This document shows, piece by piece, positions 11,410 through 23,840 of a stretch of DNA of 64,000 nt. The position numbers and the translations under genes were made by a program. The stretch is taken from the NCBI GenBank assembly GCA_020205615.1, contig CM035151.1:17586322-17650321 (forward strand), read 5' to 3'. Below the pieces are notes generated by a model. It was not told the DNA's origin. It was given only the letters and a program-made list of their open reading frames with translations, and ran no database searches. Each line of letters opens with the position of its first letter. The stretch's first letter is position 1. This DNA is from Panax quinquefolius (taxonomy: Eukaryota; Streptophyta; Magnoliopsida; Apiales; Araliaceae).

Positions 11410-12165
11410 TATTGACTTTCTGACGTATTTCTGAAGAACTTCACGGTCTACCCCGAGCGTGAAGTTGAATTCTTTATTGATCTTGAACTTTGCATAAAGC
11501 CCATTTCTAAAACCCCATATCGAATGGCTCCTATTGAACTTGAGAGTTAAAGGTCCAACTACAAGAATTGTTGGACATCGGTTTCATTCGTCTAGTACAT
11601 CTCCTCGAGGTGCTCTGTTTTATTCGTAAAGAAGAAAGACGGAGTATGCGACTTTAATATTGACTATCGGGAATTGAACCATGTCACCATCAAGAATAGG
11701 TATCCTCTACCTCGTATTGATGACTTGTTTGACCAGATTTCAAGGGGCACAATTCTTTTCAAAAGATCGATCTTAGTTCGGATATCATCGGTAAAGATTA
11801 GGCGAGGATATTCAAAGACGCCTTCGAACTTCGGTATGGGCATTATGAATTCTTAGTAATGTCTTTGGATGACTAATGCTCCTGCGGCTTTCATGGGTAT
11901 GATGAACCGAGTATTCAAGGAATATTTGGATCGGTTTGTTGTTGTCTTTATTGATGACATCCTCATATATTCCAAAAGTCGTGAAGATCATGAGCACCAT
12001 TTGAAATTTGTACTCCAAAGGCTTCGTGAAAACAAACTATATGCTAAATTGAAGAAATGCGAGTTACGGCTTGAGGAAGTAGCATTTCACGGCACGCGTC
12101 AGTGTCAAAACATGGAGTATCCGTGGACCCGGCGAAGATTGAAGCAATACTGAAGTTGGGAGCAA
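11410..12165 (+). pseudogene. E1 reverse transcriptase
   Basis: The order is the pre-RT linker (MAPIEL near 11525), then the finger motif [14 protein letters not shown] (11694-11743), then [14 protein letters not shown] (11872-11920), then the catalytic F-I-D-D-I-L-I-Y-S with both aspartates present (~11950). Several stops and frame changes separate these blocks, for example near 11760-11870. The enzyme copies the element RNA to cDNA in the particle. Confidence 0.88.
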
Positions 12166-12189
12166 CCAAGTCGGTGGCCAAAAAGCACG

Positions 12190-12720
12190 TAACTTTTGCG
12201 GGTCTGGCGGGTTATTATCGGAGATTCGTGGAAGGGTTTTCTTGAATCGCTACTCCATTAACTCAGCTAACTCGAAAGGATACAAAATTCGTTTGGAGCG
12301 AAGAATGCGAGAAGAGTTTCCAAGAGCTCAAGAGAAGACTCATTTCGGCACTTGTTCTAACAATACCATCTGGTTCGGATGGATTTGTTATCTACAGCGA
12401 TGCTTCGGGCAAAGGGTTAGGATGTGTTTTCATGCAACGTGGGAAAGTCATAGCCTATGCCTCGCGACAACTTAAAGAATATGAGATGAATTATCCTACT
12501 CATGATCTAGAGTTGGCAGCAGTCGTTTTCACGCAAAAGATATGGAGGCACTATCTATATGGGGAGAAAGTGGAGATATATTCAGACCATAAAAGCCTTA
12601 AATATTTCTTCACTCAAAAAGAACTCAACGCTGCGCAATGACGTTGGCTCGAGCTATTGAAAGACTACGACCACACTATTCAATACCATCCCGAAAAGCG
12701 AACGCGTGGTAGGCGGCGCG
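12190..12720 (+). pseudogene. E1 RNase H
   Basis: The sequence reads [19 protein letters not shown] across a frame change near 12400-12435, then [19 protein letters not shown] and [18 protein letters not shown] up to 12641. A stop (TGA) after N-A-A-Q replaces the usual arginine codon. The domain removes the RNA strand of the hybrid during replication. Confidence 0.87.
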
Positions 12721-12929
12721 TTGAGTAGAAGATAATATCACGAGGAATGAGTGCGATGATGTCAAGTATCGCGCGTAAAGCCAACTTTAATAGAAAATGT
12801 TAAGGTTGCTCGAGCCACCGACCAATTCGGGGTCGTGCGTGAAGAAGAAAGAAATCAAGAAGGAGCTATTAGGGCGAGAATTGATGAAGAAGGAATACTT
12901 GAGTCCACTCTAGACTTTGTGTTCCTAAC

Positions 12930-13880
12930 GACTCGATTTGAAGTACAAGATTATGATGGAGGCACACAATACACCATTTGCAATCCATCACGGAAGTACT
13001 AAAATGTATCGTGATCTTGACATACATTTTGGTGGAACAATATGAAGAGAGAGATTGCTAAGTTTATCTCGATGTGTTTAACTTGCTAACGTGTAAAGGC
13101 GGAGCATCTAGTACCTAAGGGTCCGTTGCAACCACTTGAGATTCCGAAATGGAAGTGGGAACACATTACCATGGATTTCGTTATGGGTCTTCCTACGGTT
13201 TCTCAAGGCATCAATGCTATTTGGGTTATTGTTGATAGATTAACCAAGTCTGCTCATTTCTTGCCGATACGGGAGACTTATTCCCTTGAACGTCTTGCTA
13301 GTATGTACGTGAATGAGATTGTGAGGTTGCATGGCATGCCTGTATCCATAGTTTCGGATCGTGACCCAAGATTCACTTCAAGATTTTGGGTTAGCTTGCA
13401 AAAAGCTATGGGCACGGATTTATGATTCAGTTCGGCATACCATCCTCAAACGGACGGACAATTAGAGAGGACTATTCAAACTCTTGAAGATCTATTAAGA
13501 CTCTGTGTCCTAGACTTCAAGGGCAGTTGGGATAAGTATTTACCATTGGTGGAATTCTCCTACAACAACAGTTATCAGGCAAGTATAGGTGTGGCTCCAT
13601 TCGAAGCATTATATGGACGAAAATGTCGCTCTCCAGTATGTTGGGACGAGGTGGGTGAAGCAACATTGTTGGGACCCGAGTTGGTACGTATGACTACGGA
13701 AAAGATCCAAATGATTCGACAACGTATACAAACGGCACAAGATCGACAAAAGAGTTATGCGGATCTTCATCGAAAAGACGTGGAATTTAGTATAGGGGAT
13801 CATGTATTGTTGCGAGTTGCTCCATGGAAGGAGTTACAAGATTTGGGAAGAGAGAAAGCTCAATCCACGATTTATTAGTC
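12930..13880 (+). pseudogene. E1 integrase
   Basis: Core text is [19 protein letters not shown], then [17 protein letters not shown] and [14 protein letters not shown] in one frame (13126-13425). These carry the first two catalytic aspartates (D in MDF, D in SDRDPRF). After a break comes [20 protein letters not shown] (13549 on). The glutamate region near 13430-13540 is crossed by frame changes. The C-terminal GPF-type module (RFIGPF-like, near 13870-13895) is also shifted. Confidence 0.87.
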
Positions 13881-13959
13881 CATTTCAAATTCTTGACCGA
13901 GTAGGAAATGTAGCCTATAGACTCGCGTTACCTCCGAGTATGTCTCAGATTCAAAATTT

Positions 13960-14215
13960 GTTTCACATATCTCATACTTAAGTAAATATGTGAAAGACCC
14001 GAATCACGTTATAGAGTTAGAAACCGACGAGATAGTAGAAGACTTAACGTATGAGGAGGTACACCAAAGATCTTGGATAGGAAGGAGTATGTCCTACGCT
14101 GAAAGGTCATACCACAAGTTAAAGTTTTGTGGAGGAATCATGCTATAGAGGAAATGACACAGGGAGTTAGAAAGCGAAATGAAAGCGAGGTATCCTCACC
14201 TTTTGAAACACCGTG
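13960..14215 (+). pseudogene. E1 chromodomain-like C-terminal tail of pol
   Basis: Broken frames spell ILDRKEYVLR (~14070-14100), KVLWRNHAIEEMT (~14118-14160) and an E-S-E-M-K-A-R-Y-P-like end. This arrangement, right after integrase, is the chromodomain of Tekay/Del chromoviruses, thought to guide integration toward modified histones. It supports placing E1-E3 in that clade. Confidence 0.72.
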
Positions 14216-14246
14216 TGCGTCGTCGATTTTGAGGACGAAATTTCAT

Positions 14247-14259
14247 AAGAAGGGGAGGT
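14247..14259 (+). other. E1 polypurine tract
   Basis: AAGAAGGGGAGGT sits directly before the 3' LTR's TGTAAGACCCC. Confidence 0.85.
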
Positions 14260-16848
14260 TGTAAGACCCCACTTATTATTAATGAAATTTAATTTTCTCT
14301 ATTTTGAAATAGTAAGGGTTGATTTGATTAATGTGGATAGTTATGGGTAAAATACGCAAATATTTTAAAATAAGCAAGTGGTTATAAAATATTCATTGTT
14401 GTCGGGAATATTAGTTTGGTGCGTGGAATATTCTTCTTTGTCGGGAGTATTAAATGCGACGGCCTTGATCTTTTAATGGGCCCCATAACTGAAAGCGATT
14501 GGATGAAGAAAGCGATAAATATAAGTTGTTTAAAAATAATTGGCGTAGTTATTCTGAATTAATCTTTAAAAATACTCGGTTGGTTAAAACACAAGAGCTA
14601 CGCGGTATTGCACCAATTATTGATTCTTACGTGAAAGGCACTACTCAATAATGGTTACTGATAATTCTTATTCGATTATTTTATTGATTTAATAATTCTT
14701 TGCGTTGATATTTTATATTCTTTGTTATTTGATAATTGTCATTACGATATTTTTCATTATCGAAGCAATAATTCATATTATCTGAATAATATTATTAGAT
14801 AACATTATTGGCAATGTCTAGAAAGTTACATCTAAGGAGAGGTTTGGTCACCTAATTAATTTGGCCGAGAAGGAGAAATTCTTATTGAAAGCCCCTCTTT
14901 CTGAGGAACTACTCAGTTGTCGATATTGTGATTACAGTAATATTATTTGTGAATAATTAATTATTGATTCATATGATGAGGAAAATATTGATTTTATGTG
15001 GATATAGATGGAGAAAATTTTAATGTGACAATTGTTGAAAATTGAAATTTTATCTTTTTCTCGATAAAATAATTCATTTAAATATATTATTATATTTTAA
15101 TAATATAATAATGGTGATATTTTACAACGAATGTGGATATATGAGTATCTGAGGAGGAAGAGTATTTTTGTTGCAATAAATGTTTAAAACATGTTAAACA
15201 TGTCGGTGGACCCCATTTATTGACCGAATTTGATTATAGCACAGTAAAATCGCTTTGTTTGTGGATTTCTAATTAATTTACATTTGGAATTTGGAAAAAC
15301 TTTCTTACGCAAAGTTGTAGAGAATTGAATTTCCTATAAAAATTTAAGAGATTCAATTTTTACGACAAAAGGACTATTTATTATGAATTATTGAAGTTTT
15401 GGATTAATTGATTATCATTTTTTGAAGTTTTAAATGGTTTAAGTGAGAAAAACGTTTTTTGTTGTTTTTATTGGGGTGTGGTTGATGGTTGAATTCAGTT
15501 AGTATCGTAGGAAAATTTAGAAAAATAATAATAATATTAAATTAAATTTTCTACTTTGGTGTTCTAAGCATTTTCCATAAATAGGGTCTTGGGTTAGAAT
15601 TGAAAATCACATCGAAAGCAAGTTTTCTCTCTATATTATCGAGCGTATTCTTGTGAGTATTTTGAGTATACTTTGAGTATTGCTATACTGGTGCAAGTTC
15701 AAGTCATAAATTTATATTGATTGTTTAAATTTAGAAATCTTGATCTTTCGAGGTAAGGGATATTATTTTTTCGTAATGATATTATTTCTTCAATATCATT
15801 ATCTTTGAAATATTGATCTGAAGTTTTATCAAATTTGGAACTTTTGGTGTTTGGAGTTACTATTCACGTATCAAGCCTTTATTCACGTATACTGACACTT
15901 ATTTACTGAATCTGATGATTATTCATCGAAAAATGAAAATTTTCCTTTTTAAATCTAAAAATATCTATTGTAGATATTAGCTTTGATTGTATCCATGTTT
16001 TGATCATTCTTGAATTTTACCACACTATGATTATTTTTTTGAGGAATTTTTGGACATGGATAAAACAAAGTACAAATCCTTAATCCTTAATCCTTGTCAT
16101 TTTGTTTCACTGGATTCGTTTCTTTAAAAATATTTTTCATCCTCGGTCTTAAATGATGATATTATTGAATATCTTTGGCCTGTAGTGCAAAGATGAATGA
16201 TTTCTGATGAATATCTTTGGCCGTAGTGCAAAGATGAACAGGTGTTTAGATGAACATGACCAATTGATGAATATCTTTGGCCTGTAGTGCAAAGATGAAT
16301 ATTTGATTCCAGATATATATTGATTGATGTTACAGGGATAAAAGATAGACGATGAACTTTTAAATTCATACATAGAAGATAGTAGTTTGCATTCTCTACG
16401 TAACTCTTCTAATGAATTATTATATCCGCTGCGAATATTAATTTAAAACTTGTTGTCTATTGTATTCTATTAGATTTTTCCCTGTTGAAGACTAATGATA
16501 ATTTTTTGTATATTATCTTAGTCATAATATTCTTTACTGGGCTAGTTGAGCTCACCCTTTTCCTTTTTGTTCCATTTTTCTTCTCAGGAGGCGAGAATAT
16601 AGCGAGTACGAGTCGGGGTATGGAATGAAGGTTCTAGAGAGAGTTGTTTAGTAGTCCTCACCATTTTTGTAAAATAATGTATCAATAAATGTGATGAGGA
16701 TTTATTTGAGTATAGAATTTTGTCCAGAAGATAATATTTGTATTCAAACTCACAATTTTACTGTTGTAATAATAAAGTTGTAGTTGTTTCTGTACCATGT
16801 ATTGACAACTTAGAATGAGTGATGTATACCTATTTTGGGGGCGTCACA
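14260..16848 (+). repeat. E1 3' LTR
   Basis: The LTR is nearly identical to 6914-9509; differences are mostly C/T or G/A at CG sites and one- or two-base indels. The internal three-copy motif is at 16150-16305. Confidence 0.92.
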
Positions 16849-16853
16849 GGCAT

Positions 16854-17160
16854 GATGAGTAGTTAACCTTAAAATCACATCAAAAGCAAATATCTTTAAA
16901 GAAATAAGGTCAACAGATAATGTGATAGTGCCAACCTGAATCAAGCAAGATTTCTAAACAGTGGATGAAATGAAAGTTTCTCCTAATGGAGTCTCCACAG
17001 ATAGGTCAAAGTTTAATTTCTCCGTAGTCAAGTTCAAACGTTGAACGCAAGCAAGAGAGATAAAAGAATGGGTAGAACCGGTATCTAATAAGGTATAAAC
17101 TTCGCAAGAATTTATAATTAAACTAACTCGTGCTAACTTCGTTCGGGTTCCTCGCATTCT
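16854..17160 (-). pseudogene. E2 aspartic protease
   Basis: The minus strand reads INSCEVYTLLDTGSTHSFIS with an intact D-T-G catalytic triplet, then SVETPLGETFISSTV. After a stop in the linker, the DVILRL-like text runs up to the E1 insertion point. The active-site region is better preserved than in the younger E1. Confidence 0.82.
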
Positions 17161-18358
17161 GACCGGTCATGACAAATGCTCTTCGAGGAACCGTTGACTT
17201 TAACTTTTTTTGGACAACCTTTTGAGTCACCATCCCCGCTGGACTTGGTTTCGCTACCGTACAATCGCGAGCGATATGTCCTTCCTTTCCACAATTATAA
17301 CATACCTTGAATCGTTGTGGGCAGGTTTGGTGATATATCCCTCCGTCCCGCGTTTATACATACATAACCGGTGGTCGTTCTCCTCCCTTGGAACCAGTTG
17401 TTGCTGGCGCTGACGTCTTCACATGGTCGTTGTTGAATCTTCTCTTTTTAAAATCTCCTCCCGACTCGCTTCTTCTATTCTCATGGTCGTGATTACCACC
17501 AGAGTGGTTACCACCTTTGCCCGTATTCTTCTTTCTTCGCTAGTTATCGTTGTTCTGATGACTGCTGTCACCAGTATGATCCTGGTTGTGGTCCCTCGGT
17601 TGACCGTACTCGTTTTCTCGCTTTAATAATTGAGCCCTGTTGACAACATCTGAATAGAGAGAAAATTTATGAGAAATGAGATACTGACGTATGTCGGGTT
17701 TCAAACCTCTTAGAAACATCCATGTCATACGTTCCTCATTCTCCACCAAATGAGGTGCAAACCTGGATAACTCTGCAAACTTCGCCTCGTACTGGGATAC
17801 CGTCATATTGTTCTGTTCTAGTCTAATAAACTCTACCTCCTTCATATGACGAATACTTTCAGGAAAGTACTTGTCATTGAACAGTTTCTGAAACGTCTCC
17901 CAAGACATCTTTGAAGTGCAAATTTGGATGGGTACGCTTCACAAATTCCCACCAGTAATCTGCCTCATTATGGAACATAAAAGTAGCGAATGGAACCTTC
18001 TGTTCCTCCGTGCATCCCAAGACATCGAATATCTTGGTAATTTGTTTGACCCACGTCTCCGCCTTAATCGGATCCGGCTTTCCCCAGAATTCTGGTGGTC
18101 TTAACTCTTTGAACTGTTTGGCCTTGACAAGTCGTGCGTTGTTATCATTTCCACCTATATTTTGTGCATGTGTCTTCCTCATCTGATTTTGCATGAACTG
18201 CAAAAAGCTTCTAAACATCGCGTCGTTCATCATCTCGCTTTCGATTAAGCGTTGTTCACGGAGGAACATTGCCACGGCCTGACGCGTTCTCCCTCATTGG
18301 TGAGTACAGGCGTCTCCACGGTCTCATTTACTCCACTGTTAACATTCTCAGTCGACAT
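17161..18358 (-). pseudogene. E2 gag with intact CCHC knuckle, frameshifted
   Basis: The start is MSTENVNSGVNETVE at 18358 on the minus strand. The capsid part is in two frames: 18275-17874 (QITKIFDVLGCTEEQKVPFA, EADYWWEFVKRTHPNLHF) and 17908-17540 (MSWETFQKLFNDKYFPESI, SRFAPHLVENEERMTWMFLR). A zinc knuckle C-Y-N-C-G-K-E-G-H-I-A-R-D-C lies near 17310-17265. It is the best-preserved gag of the three related elements, broken by only a few small indels. Confidence 0.87.
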
Positions 18359-18537
18359 TCTCAAATAATGCCATAGAACAAGGGTTAATTAAACAAATTA
18401 ACAAATCACATAATACCCCTATATTATGACCGACCGACCAAACAAATAAGCTTAGGTAGGACACACTTAAGAAGGATTTACTCGCCTCTCTCCCTCCTAG
18501 TTCTATTCCCCGATCTCCGCTAGAGATCATATCCTAA

Positions 18538-18548
18538 GCTCGATACCA
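18538..18548 (-). other. E2 primer-binding site
   Basis: The plus strand reads GCTCGATACCA, that is TGGTATCGAGC on the element strand, the same one-base-short form of the initiator Met-tRNA site as in E1. It is followed by the 5' LTR border. Confidence 0.8.
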
Positions 18549-18553
18549 AATCA

Positions 18554-21189
18554 TGGCGCCCCCCCAAAATAGGTATACATCACCCATTTCGAGTTGTCAA
18601 ATACATGGTATGTGAAAATAACTACAACTTTATTACAACAATTGTCGCATGCAAAATACGTAAACACTTAAACTCATGAGTTTAATAACAAATATTGTCA
18701 TCTAGACAATATCCATACCCAACTAAGTCCTCATTACAATTATTGATACATTATTTTATAAAAAAAAATGGTGAGGACTACTAAAACAACTTTCTAGAAC
18801 CATCATTCCACACCCCGACTTGTACTCGCTACATTCTCGCCTCCTAAGAAGAAAAATGGAACAACAAGGAAAAGGGTGAGCTCAACTAGCCAAATAAAGA
18901 ATATTATGACTAAGATAATATAGAATAAATTATCGTTAGTCCTCAACAGGGAAAAATCTGATAGAATACAATAGACAACAAATTTCAGATCAATATTCGC
19001 AGCGGAGAATAATAATTCATAGAATAGTTACGTAGAGAATGAAATCTACTAGTATTTATGAATTTAAAAGTCCATCATCATTATTTTTATCCCTGTAACA
19101 TCAATCAATATACATCTGGAATCAAATATTCATCTTTGCACTACAGGCCAAAGATATTCATAAGTTGGTCATGTTCACCTCAACACCTATTCATCTTTGC
19201 ACTACAGGCCAAAGATATTCATAAGAAAATCAACCATCTTTGCATTACCGATCAAAGATATTCAATAACATCATCATTTAGGACTGAGGATGATGAAAAA
19301 TATTTTTAAAGAAATGAATTCAGTGAAACAAAAGACAAGGATTAAGGATTAAGGATTAAGGATTCGTAATTCAGTTTATTCACGTCCAAAAATACCTCAA
19401 TAATAATCATAGTGGGGTAAAATTCAAGAATGATCAAAACATGGATACAATCAAAGCTAGTATCCATAATAGATATTTTGGACAAAAATAAAAATTTAAT
19501 TTTTCTATGAGTAGTGTCGTATCCGTGAATAGTGTCGTATACGTGAATAGTGCCGTATACGTGAATAGTAACTCCGACACAAAAAGTTCCAAATTTGATA
19601 AAAAGTTCATATCAATATTTGGCATAATGATATTGAAGAAATAATATCATTTATAAAAGAAAATAATATCCCTTACCTCGAAAGAAAGTATTTAGTTGAA
19701 GCATGGGATATCGACTATAACTTGAACTTGCACCAGCATAAAGAATACTCAAAGTATACTCAAAATACTCACAAGAATACGCTCGATAATATAGAGAGAA
19801 AACTTCAGCTTAAGTGTAATTTTCAATTCTAACCTAAGCACCTTATTTATAGGAAAATCTTTAGAACACCAAAAAAGCAGAAAATTTAATATAATATTAA
19901 TATATTTAATAAATTCTCTCGCCCATCTAGACAATCTGATCTCACCATCAACACATGTTAAAGATGCCCACAAATATTTAAATAACATTTTCTTATTTAA
20001 ATTATTTTAAACTTCCAAAATCAATTATTTGAGCTTTCTAACTTTAATAATTCATAATAAATACCCTTTTATCGTAAAATTCGAATCTTGCGAGTTTTAT
20101 AGGAAATTCAATTCTCTACAACTTTACGGAAGAAAGTTTTTCCAAATTCTAAATGTAAATTGACCAAATCCACAAACAAGATTTTTTACGCTATATAATC
20201 AAATTTCAAATCGATAAATGGGGTCCATAGATATGTTTAACATATGCTTTAAATATTTTTGGTAACAAAATACTCCTCCTCCACATATACTCATATATCC
20301 CACATTCATTGTAAAAATATCATTATTATTATATTATTAAAATATAATAATATATTTAAATGAATTATTTTATCGAAAAAAGATAAAATTTCAATTTTCA
20401 ACAATTGTCACATTAAAAATTTTCTCATCTATATCCACATAAAATCAATTTTTTCCTCATCATATGAATCAATAATTAATTATTCACAAATAATATTACG
20501 TAATCACAATATCGACAACCGCGCGGTTCCTCGGAAAGAGGGGCCTTCCTAGAAAGATTTATCCTTCTTGGCGCCGCAATTAAATAACCTCTCCTTAGAT
20601 GTAACTTTTTAGACATTGTCAATAATTTTATCTAATAATATTATTCGGATAATATGAATTATTGTTCGATAATGGAAAATCTTGTGTAGTGACAATTATT
20701 GAAACAACAAAGTAATAATAAATATCAATCAACAATTATTGAATCAATAAAATAAAATAATTTGAACATTCTTACATAATAATTATTGAGTAGTGCCTTC
20801 ACGTAAGAATCAATAATTGGTGCAATACTGGTATCTTCTTGTCTGACAACAACGCCAGTATTATTGTGTTTTAACCACCGGGATTCCAACAAATTAATCA
20901 TGTAGAATAACTGTAGATTATTTATAAACAACTTATACTTGCTGCTTTCTTCATCCAATCACTTTCTCTACACGGGGCCCACAATAAGGTCAAGCTACTG
21001 TCGTGCGAATATTTCTCGACGGAAAAATATTCCACGACCAAACGAATATTCCTCAACAACAATGAAGATTTTATAACCACTTGCACATTTCACCCATAAT
21101 TAACCACATTAATCAAATTAACTCTTACTATTTCAAAATAATAAATAAAAGAAATTCCATTTTTATTTAAAAAAATTCGGGTTCTTACA
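18554..21189 (-). repeat. E2 5' LTR
   Basis: This LTR matches 2864-5510. The border next to the primer site reads TGGCGCCCC, a mutated TGTGACGCCCC. It contains the tandem motif (19120-19265) and AAGGATTA repeats (19341-19362). It is flanked on the outside by TGGAT. Confidence 0.9.
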
Positions 21190-21271
21190 TGGATCCTCGG
21201 ATACGGGTTTTTTCTTGAATTACTTGGATTCAACATATTTGAACATTAAAACCATTGACAAGATAATTGAA
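21190..21271. mobile_element. Severed right end of the long-TIR DNA transposon
   Basis: TGGATCCTCGGATACGGG continues the right terminal inverted repeat interrupted at 2863. Only about 20 bases are recognisable; the rest is anonymous AT-rich sequence. Confidence 0.45.
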
Positions 21272-21384
21272 CATGAAAATTAGGCATGAGTGTTTTATAA
21301 TTTCACTTATTTATATTTTGGCCTTCAATAGAGGTAAAAATACAAATACGTGAAATTACAAAACACCCATATCCAATTATCATG
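21272..21384. repeat. Foldback (hairpin) element
   Basis: The left arm (from CATGAAAATTAGGCATGAGT) and the right arm (ending CCAATTATCATG) are inverted copies of about 50 bp, sharing GTGTTTT(A/G)TAATTTCAC. The whole can fold into one long hairpin. No reading frame. Confidence 0.55.
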
Positions 21385-23026
21385 TAAGCATAAAAGAACT
21401 CATATAATTTTGGTTGACACTACTAGTTCGTTATCTCAACTCTGAAGTAGGATAAAGAGCGATAGCTAAAATGTTTATTTAGTCGGGGTCAAAATATTGT
21501 GAAATTATTAATAATTTAGTGGGGGTTCGAGAGTAGAATTTCTAAACCAATATTTTTGAATAATTTTGTAATTTTCAGTTGCATATTTAAAATATGTATT
21601 TCAGTATTTGGGTACAATGTCAATATGATAAATAATAACATTATATATACACACTTTATTGACTCTTAATATATTTTTTAAGCACAAAGTTGTTCATAAA
21701 TATTTATTTTTTTAATTATTTAAAAATAATATAAATTAAGTTATTGATTATTTGAAGAATATTAGAAGGAGATACATATATGAATGAGTACGAGTTTATG
21801 AGATTGAGAAAATTATAAATATCTTAATTTGTCCATGTAGATTAAAAAAATTAGTGGGGTCATTTTATATATTACACTTATTTTTTAAAATAATTAATTA
21901 TATTTTATTAAGTATTTTTTTTAAGTGGAGTCAATTTATCCACTCTCATCTCAAAGTGGCTTCATCCTAATGATAATGTTTAACATTGCACAAGGAAATA
22001 CTTTATTGTTTACCGAAAGAGGAAAAAAAATACGGGACTAAATTATAAAAAGGATCCAAAGTAATTTTTAACGTGATGAAGTAAAAAAATCACAAAAAAT
22101 CCTATTTTAATTAATAGTAGTATAAAACAACATAATATCTTTACATTTATTATCATAATCCTATTACACGTCATCACTATTTTATTAACAACTTATATTT
22201 CTATGGATAAATAATAAAAATATATATTTAATATTTATGAATTTTAAAATCAGAGTCTTTTTTTTAATATAACGGATGGTGTATAACTTGAGTATAGAGC
22301 TATTGATCACTTTTGAGATAAAATGACCATACGTAGGAGAGTTGTTATATTTATTGCACTACCATGTGGTTATATTAATAGGTGTAGGATGTGAAGCGTA
22401 TCAACTTATTAAACCCATTTTTTTGTTTTTATAGTTGGTCATTCAAATTTAATTAGGACATTTAATATTACTTTTCAGTTCATACGTTTATAATATTTAA
22501 TGGGGTCATTAATATAAAAAAAAATATTTATCACAAGACTATTAAGGATAAATTTTAAAAAACAAATTATTCATTTTTTTTTACTTTATATTTTCTTAAT
22601 AAATTTATGATATATATCTGTAATCATCGATCTTACCTTGGGCTTTGACTTTAAAAAAAATTTTTAGGGGGCCCTTAAATATTTTCTTCCTTTTATTACT
22701 TAAATAAAATACTTAAATATTAAAGCAAATAATCAATCTGTAATATTCTACATATACTGATTATTGTAATATTCTACATATTTAAAGCATATAATTTGTA
22801 CAAAATAATTTAATTATTATGTACCCGGGGGTTCATCACCAGATTCAGTTTTTTGGGTTTTTTTAATTATTTATGCACATTCTTTCTAATAACTACTTGA
22901 GAACTTTCACAAAAGGACAATGTTCAGTCTATAAGCTTGATTACAAATATATCTATCTCTATAACAATTAAAAAAATTAATAATAATTCTAGTTAATTTG
23001 GGTTAACTTAATGGATTATAACTTAT

Positions 23027-23126
23027 AGAAAATTAATATTTCTACATGACTTTTTAATATTTTTACATAAAAAATGTCGCTATAGATCTATAGCGACCAT
23101 CTTCTTATGTAAAAATATCAATTTCC
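23027..23126. repeat. Small hairpin MITE, copy 1
   Basis: The arms read AATATTTCTACATG and CATGTAAAAATATC-type inverse sequence. The centre is a perfect 22 bp palindrome (23076-23097) with GTCGCTATAGA as its half. Related copies occur near 23752 and 34428. Confidence 0.5.
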
Positions 23127-23751
23127 TAACTTATAGTGCCAGCTCTACTTGTCCTCCAATCTATAAGCTTGATTACAAATATATCTATCTCTATAACAAT
23201 TCAACTGACGGGTTTTCGCCAATTGTTACTTACACGTATCAATTTAATTATTTTATATTTGTACAAACTTTCTCTCGATGGTTAATGGTTTTAGTTGTCG
23301 TAGGACACCTTTGATCCAAGTGTTTATGAATAGGGTTTGGGCCTGGAGTTAATTGGGCCTAGTCGGGTCTTTTGGGCCTTTATCCCCAAAAATCGTATTT
23401 TGCCAATTGTTTCTAATACGTTGCAAAATAAATGCATTACCTCAAAATTATGTTTAAGGTAGAGTAATTGTTATTTTTTCAAATAAATTTTATTTTACAT
23501 GAATTTAAAACCATTTATTATTCATGTTTGAAACCTCTTATGCAAAATATATTTAAACATATCAAAAAATACTTCCTCTCAATACCTTATTTGACTTCAA
23601 TGCCGGCACTGAAATTAATATACCTTGTCTTTATTACCACCTGTCCTGGCACAAATTTCTCATTTTTAACTTCTATAATTTTAGTAAATTAAGAATATGC
23701 TTGATTTTTTTTCCTTTAAAGTAATTTTATAAATTTATATATAATTTTGGA

Positions 23752-23840
23752 AGAGTAATTTCTACATGAGTCTCTAACATAAAAGTGAAAGCCACTCACT
23801 ATTCATGTGAGATAAATTATGTGAAAATATCAGTTTCCTT
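23752..23840. repeat. Small hairpin MITE, copy 2 (degraded)
   Basis: AATTTCTACATGAG at the left and TTATGTGAAAATATCAGTTTCC at the right resemble the arms of the copies at 23027 and 34428. The centre shares the GTGAAAGCCACTCAC and TCATGTGAGA text with the third copy. Confidence 0.4.

Larger units (their letters stand above)
6914..16848 (+). mobile_element. E1: full-length Tekay/Del-like chromovirus nested in E2
   Basis: Two LTRs of 2596 and 2589 bp (6914-9509, 14260-16848) begin TGTAAGACCCC and end GGCGTCACA. A methionine-tRNA-type primer site, gag, protease, RT, RNase H, integrase, chromodomain and polypurine tract follow in the order typical of gypsy elements. The flanking 5 bp are GGCGT (6909-6913) and GGCAT (16849-16853), a duplication with one transition. 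Removing E1 rejoins E2 codons reading ...TTHHA|KIDC... at the protease-RT boundary. The two LTRs are nearly identical, so the insertion is fairly recent, but every ORF carries small indels. Confidence 0.94.
2864..21189 (-). mobile_element. E2: Tekay/Del-like chromovirus (Ty3/gypsy), minus strand, interrupted by E1
   Basis: Two long terminal repeats (2864-5510 and 18554-21189) begin TGTAAGAACCCG on the minus strand and end in GGGGGCGTCACA-type sequence. The flanks carry a perfect 5 bp duplication, TGGAT, at 2859-2863 and 21190-21194. Read on the minus strand the order is LTR, primer site, gag, protease, [E1], pol remnant, chromodomain, polypurine tract, LTR. With E1 removed the element is about 8.4 kb. 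Compared with E1 it lacks roughly 1.65 kb of the RT-RNase H-integrase region, so it cannot move by itself. Confidence 0.92.

Noticed and set aside
2864..21189. Endogenous pararetrovirus (Caulimoviridae-like)
   Set aside because: True LTRs with target duplications, an integrase and a chromodomain are present and no movement-protein text is seen, so these are gypsy elements.
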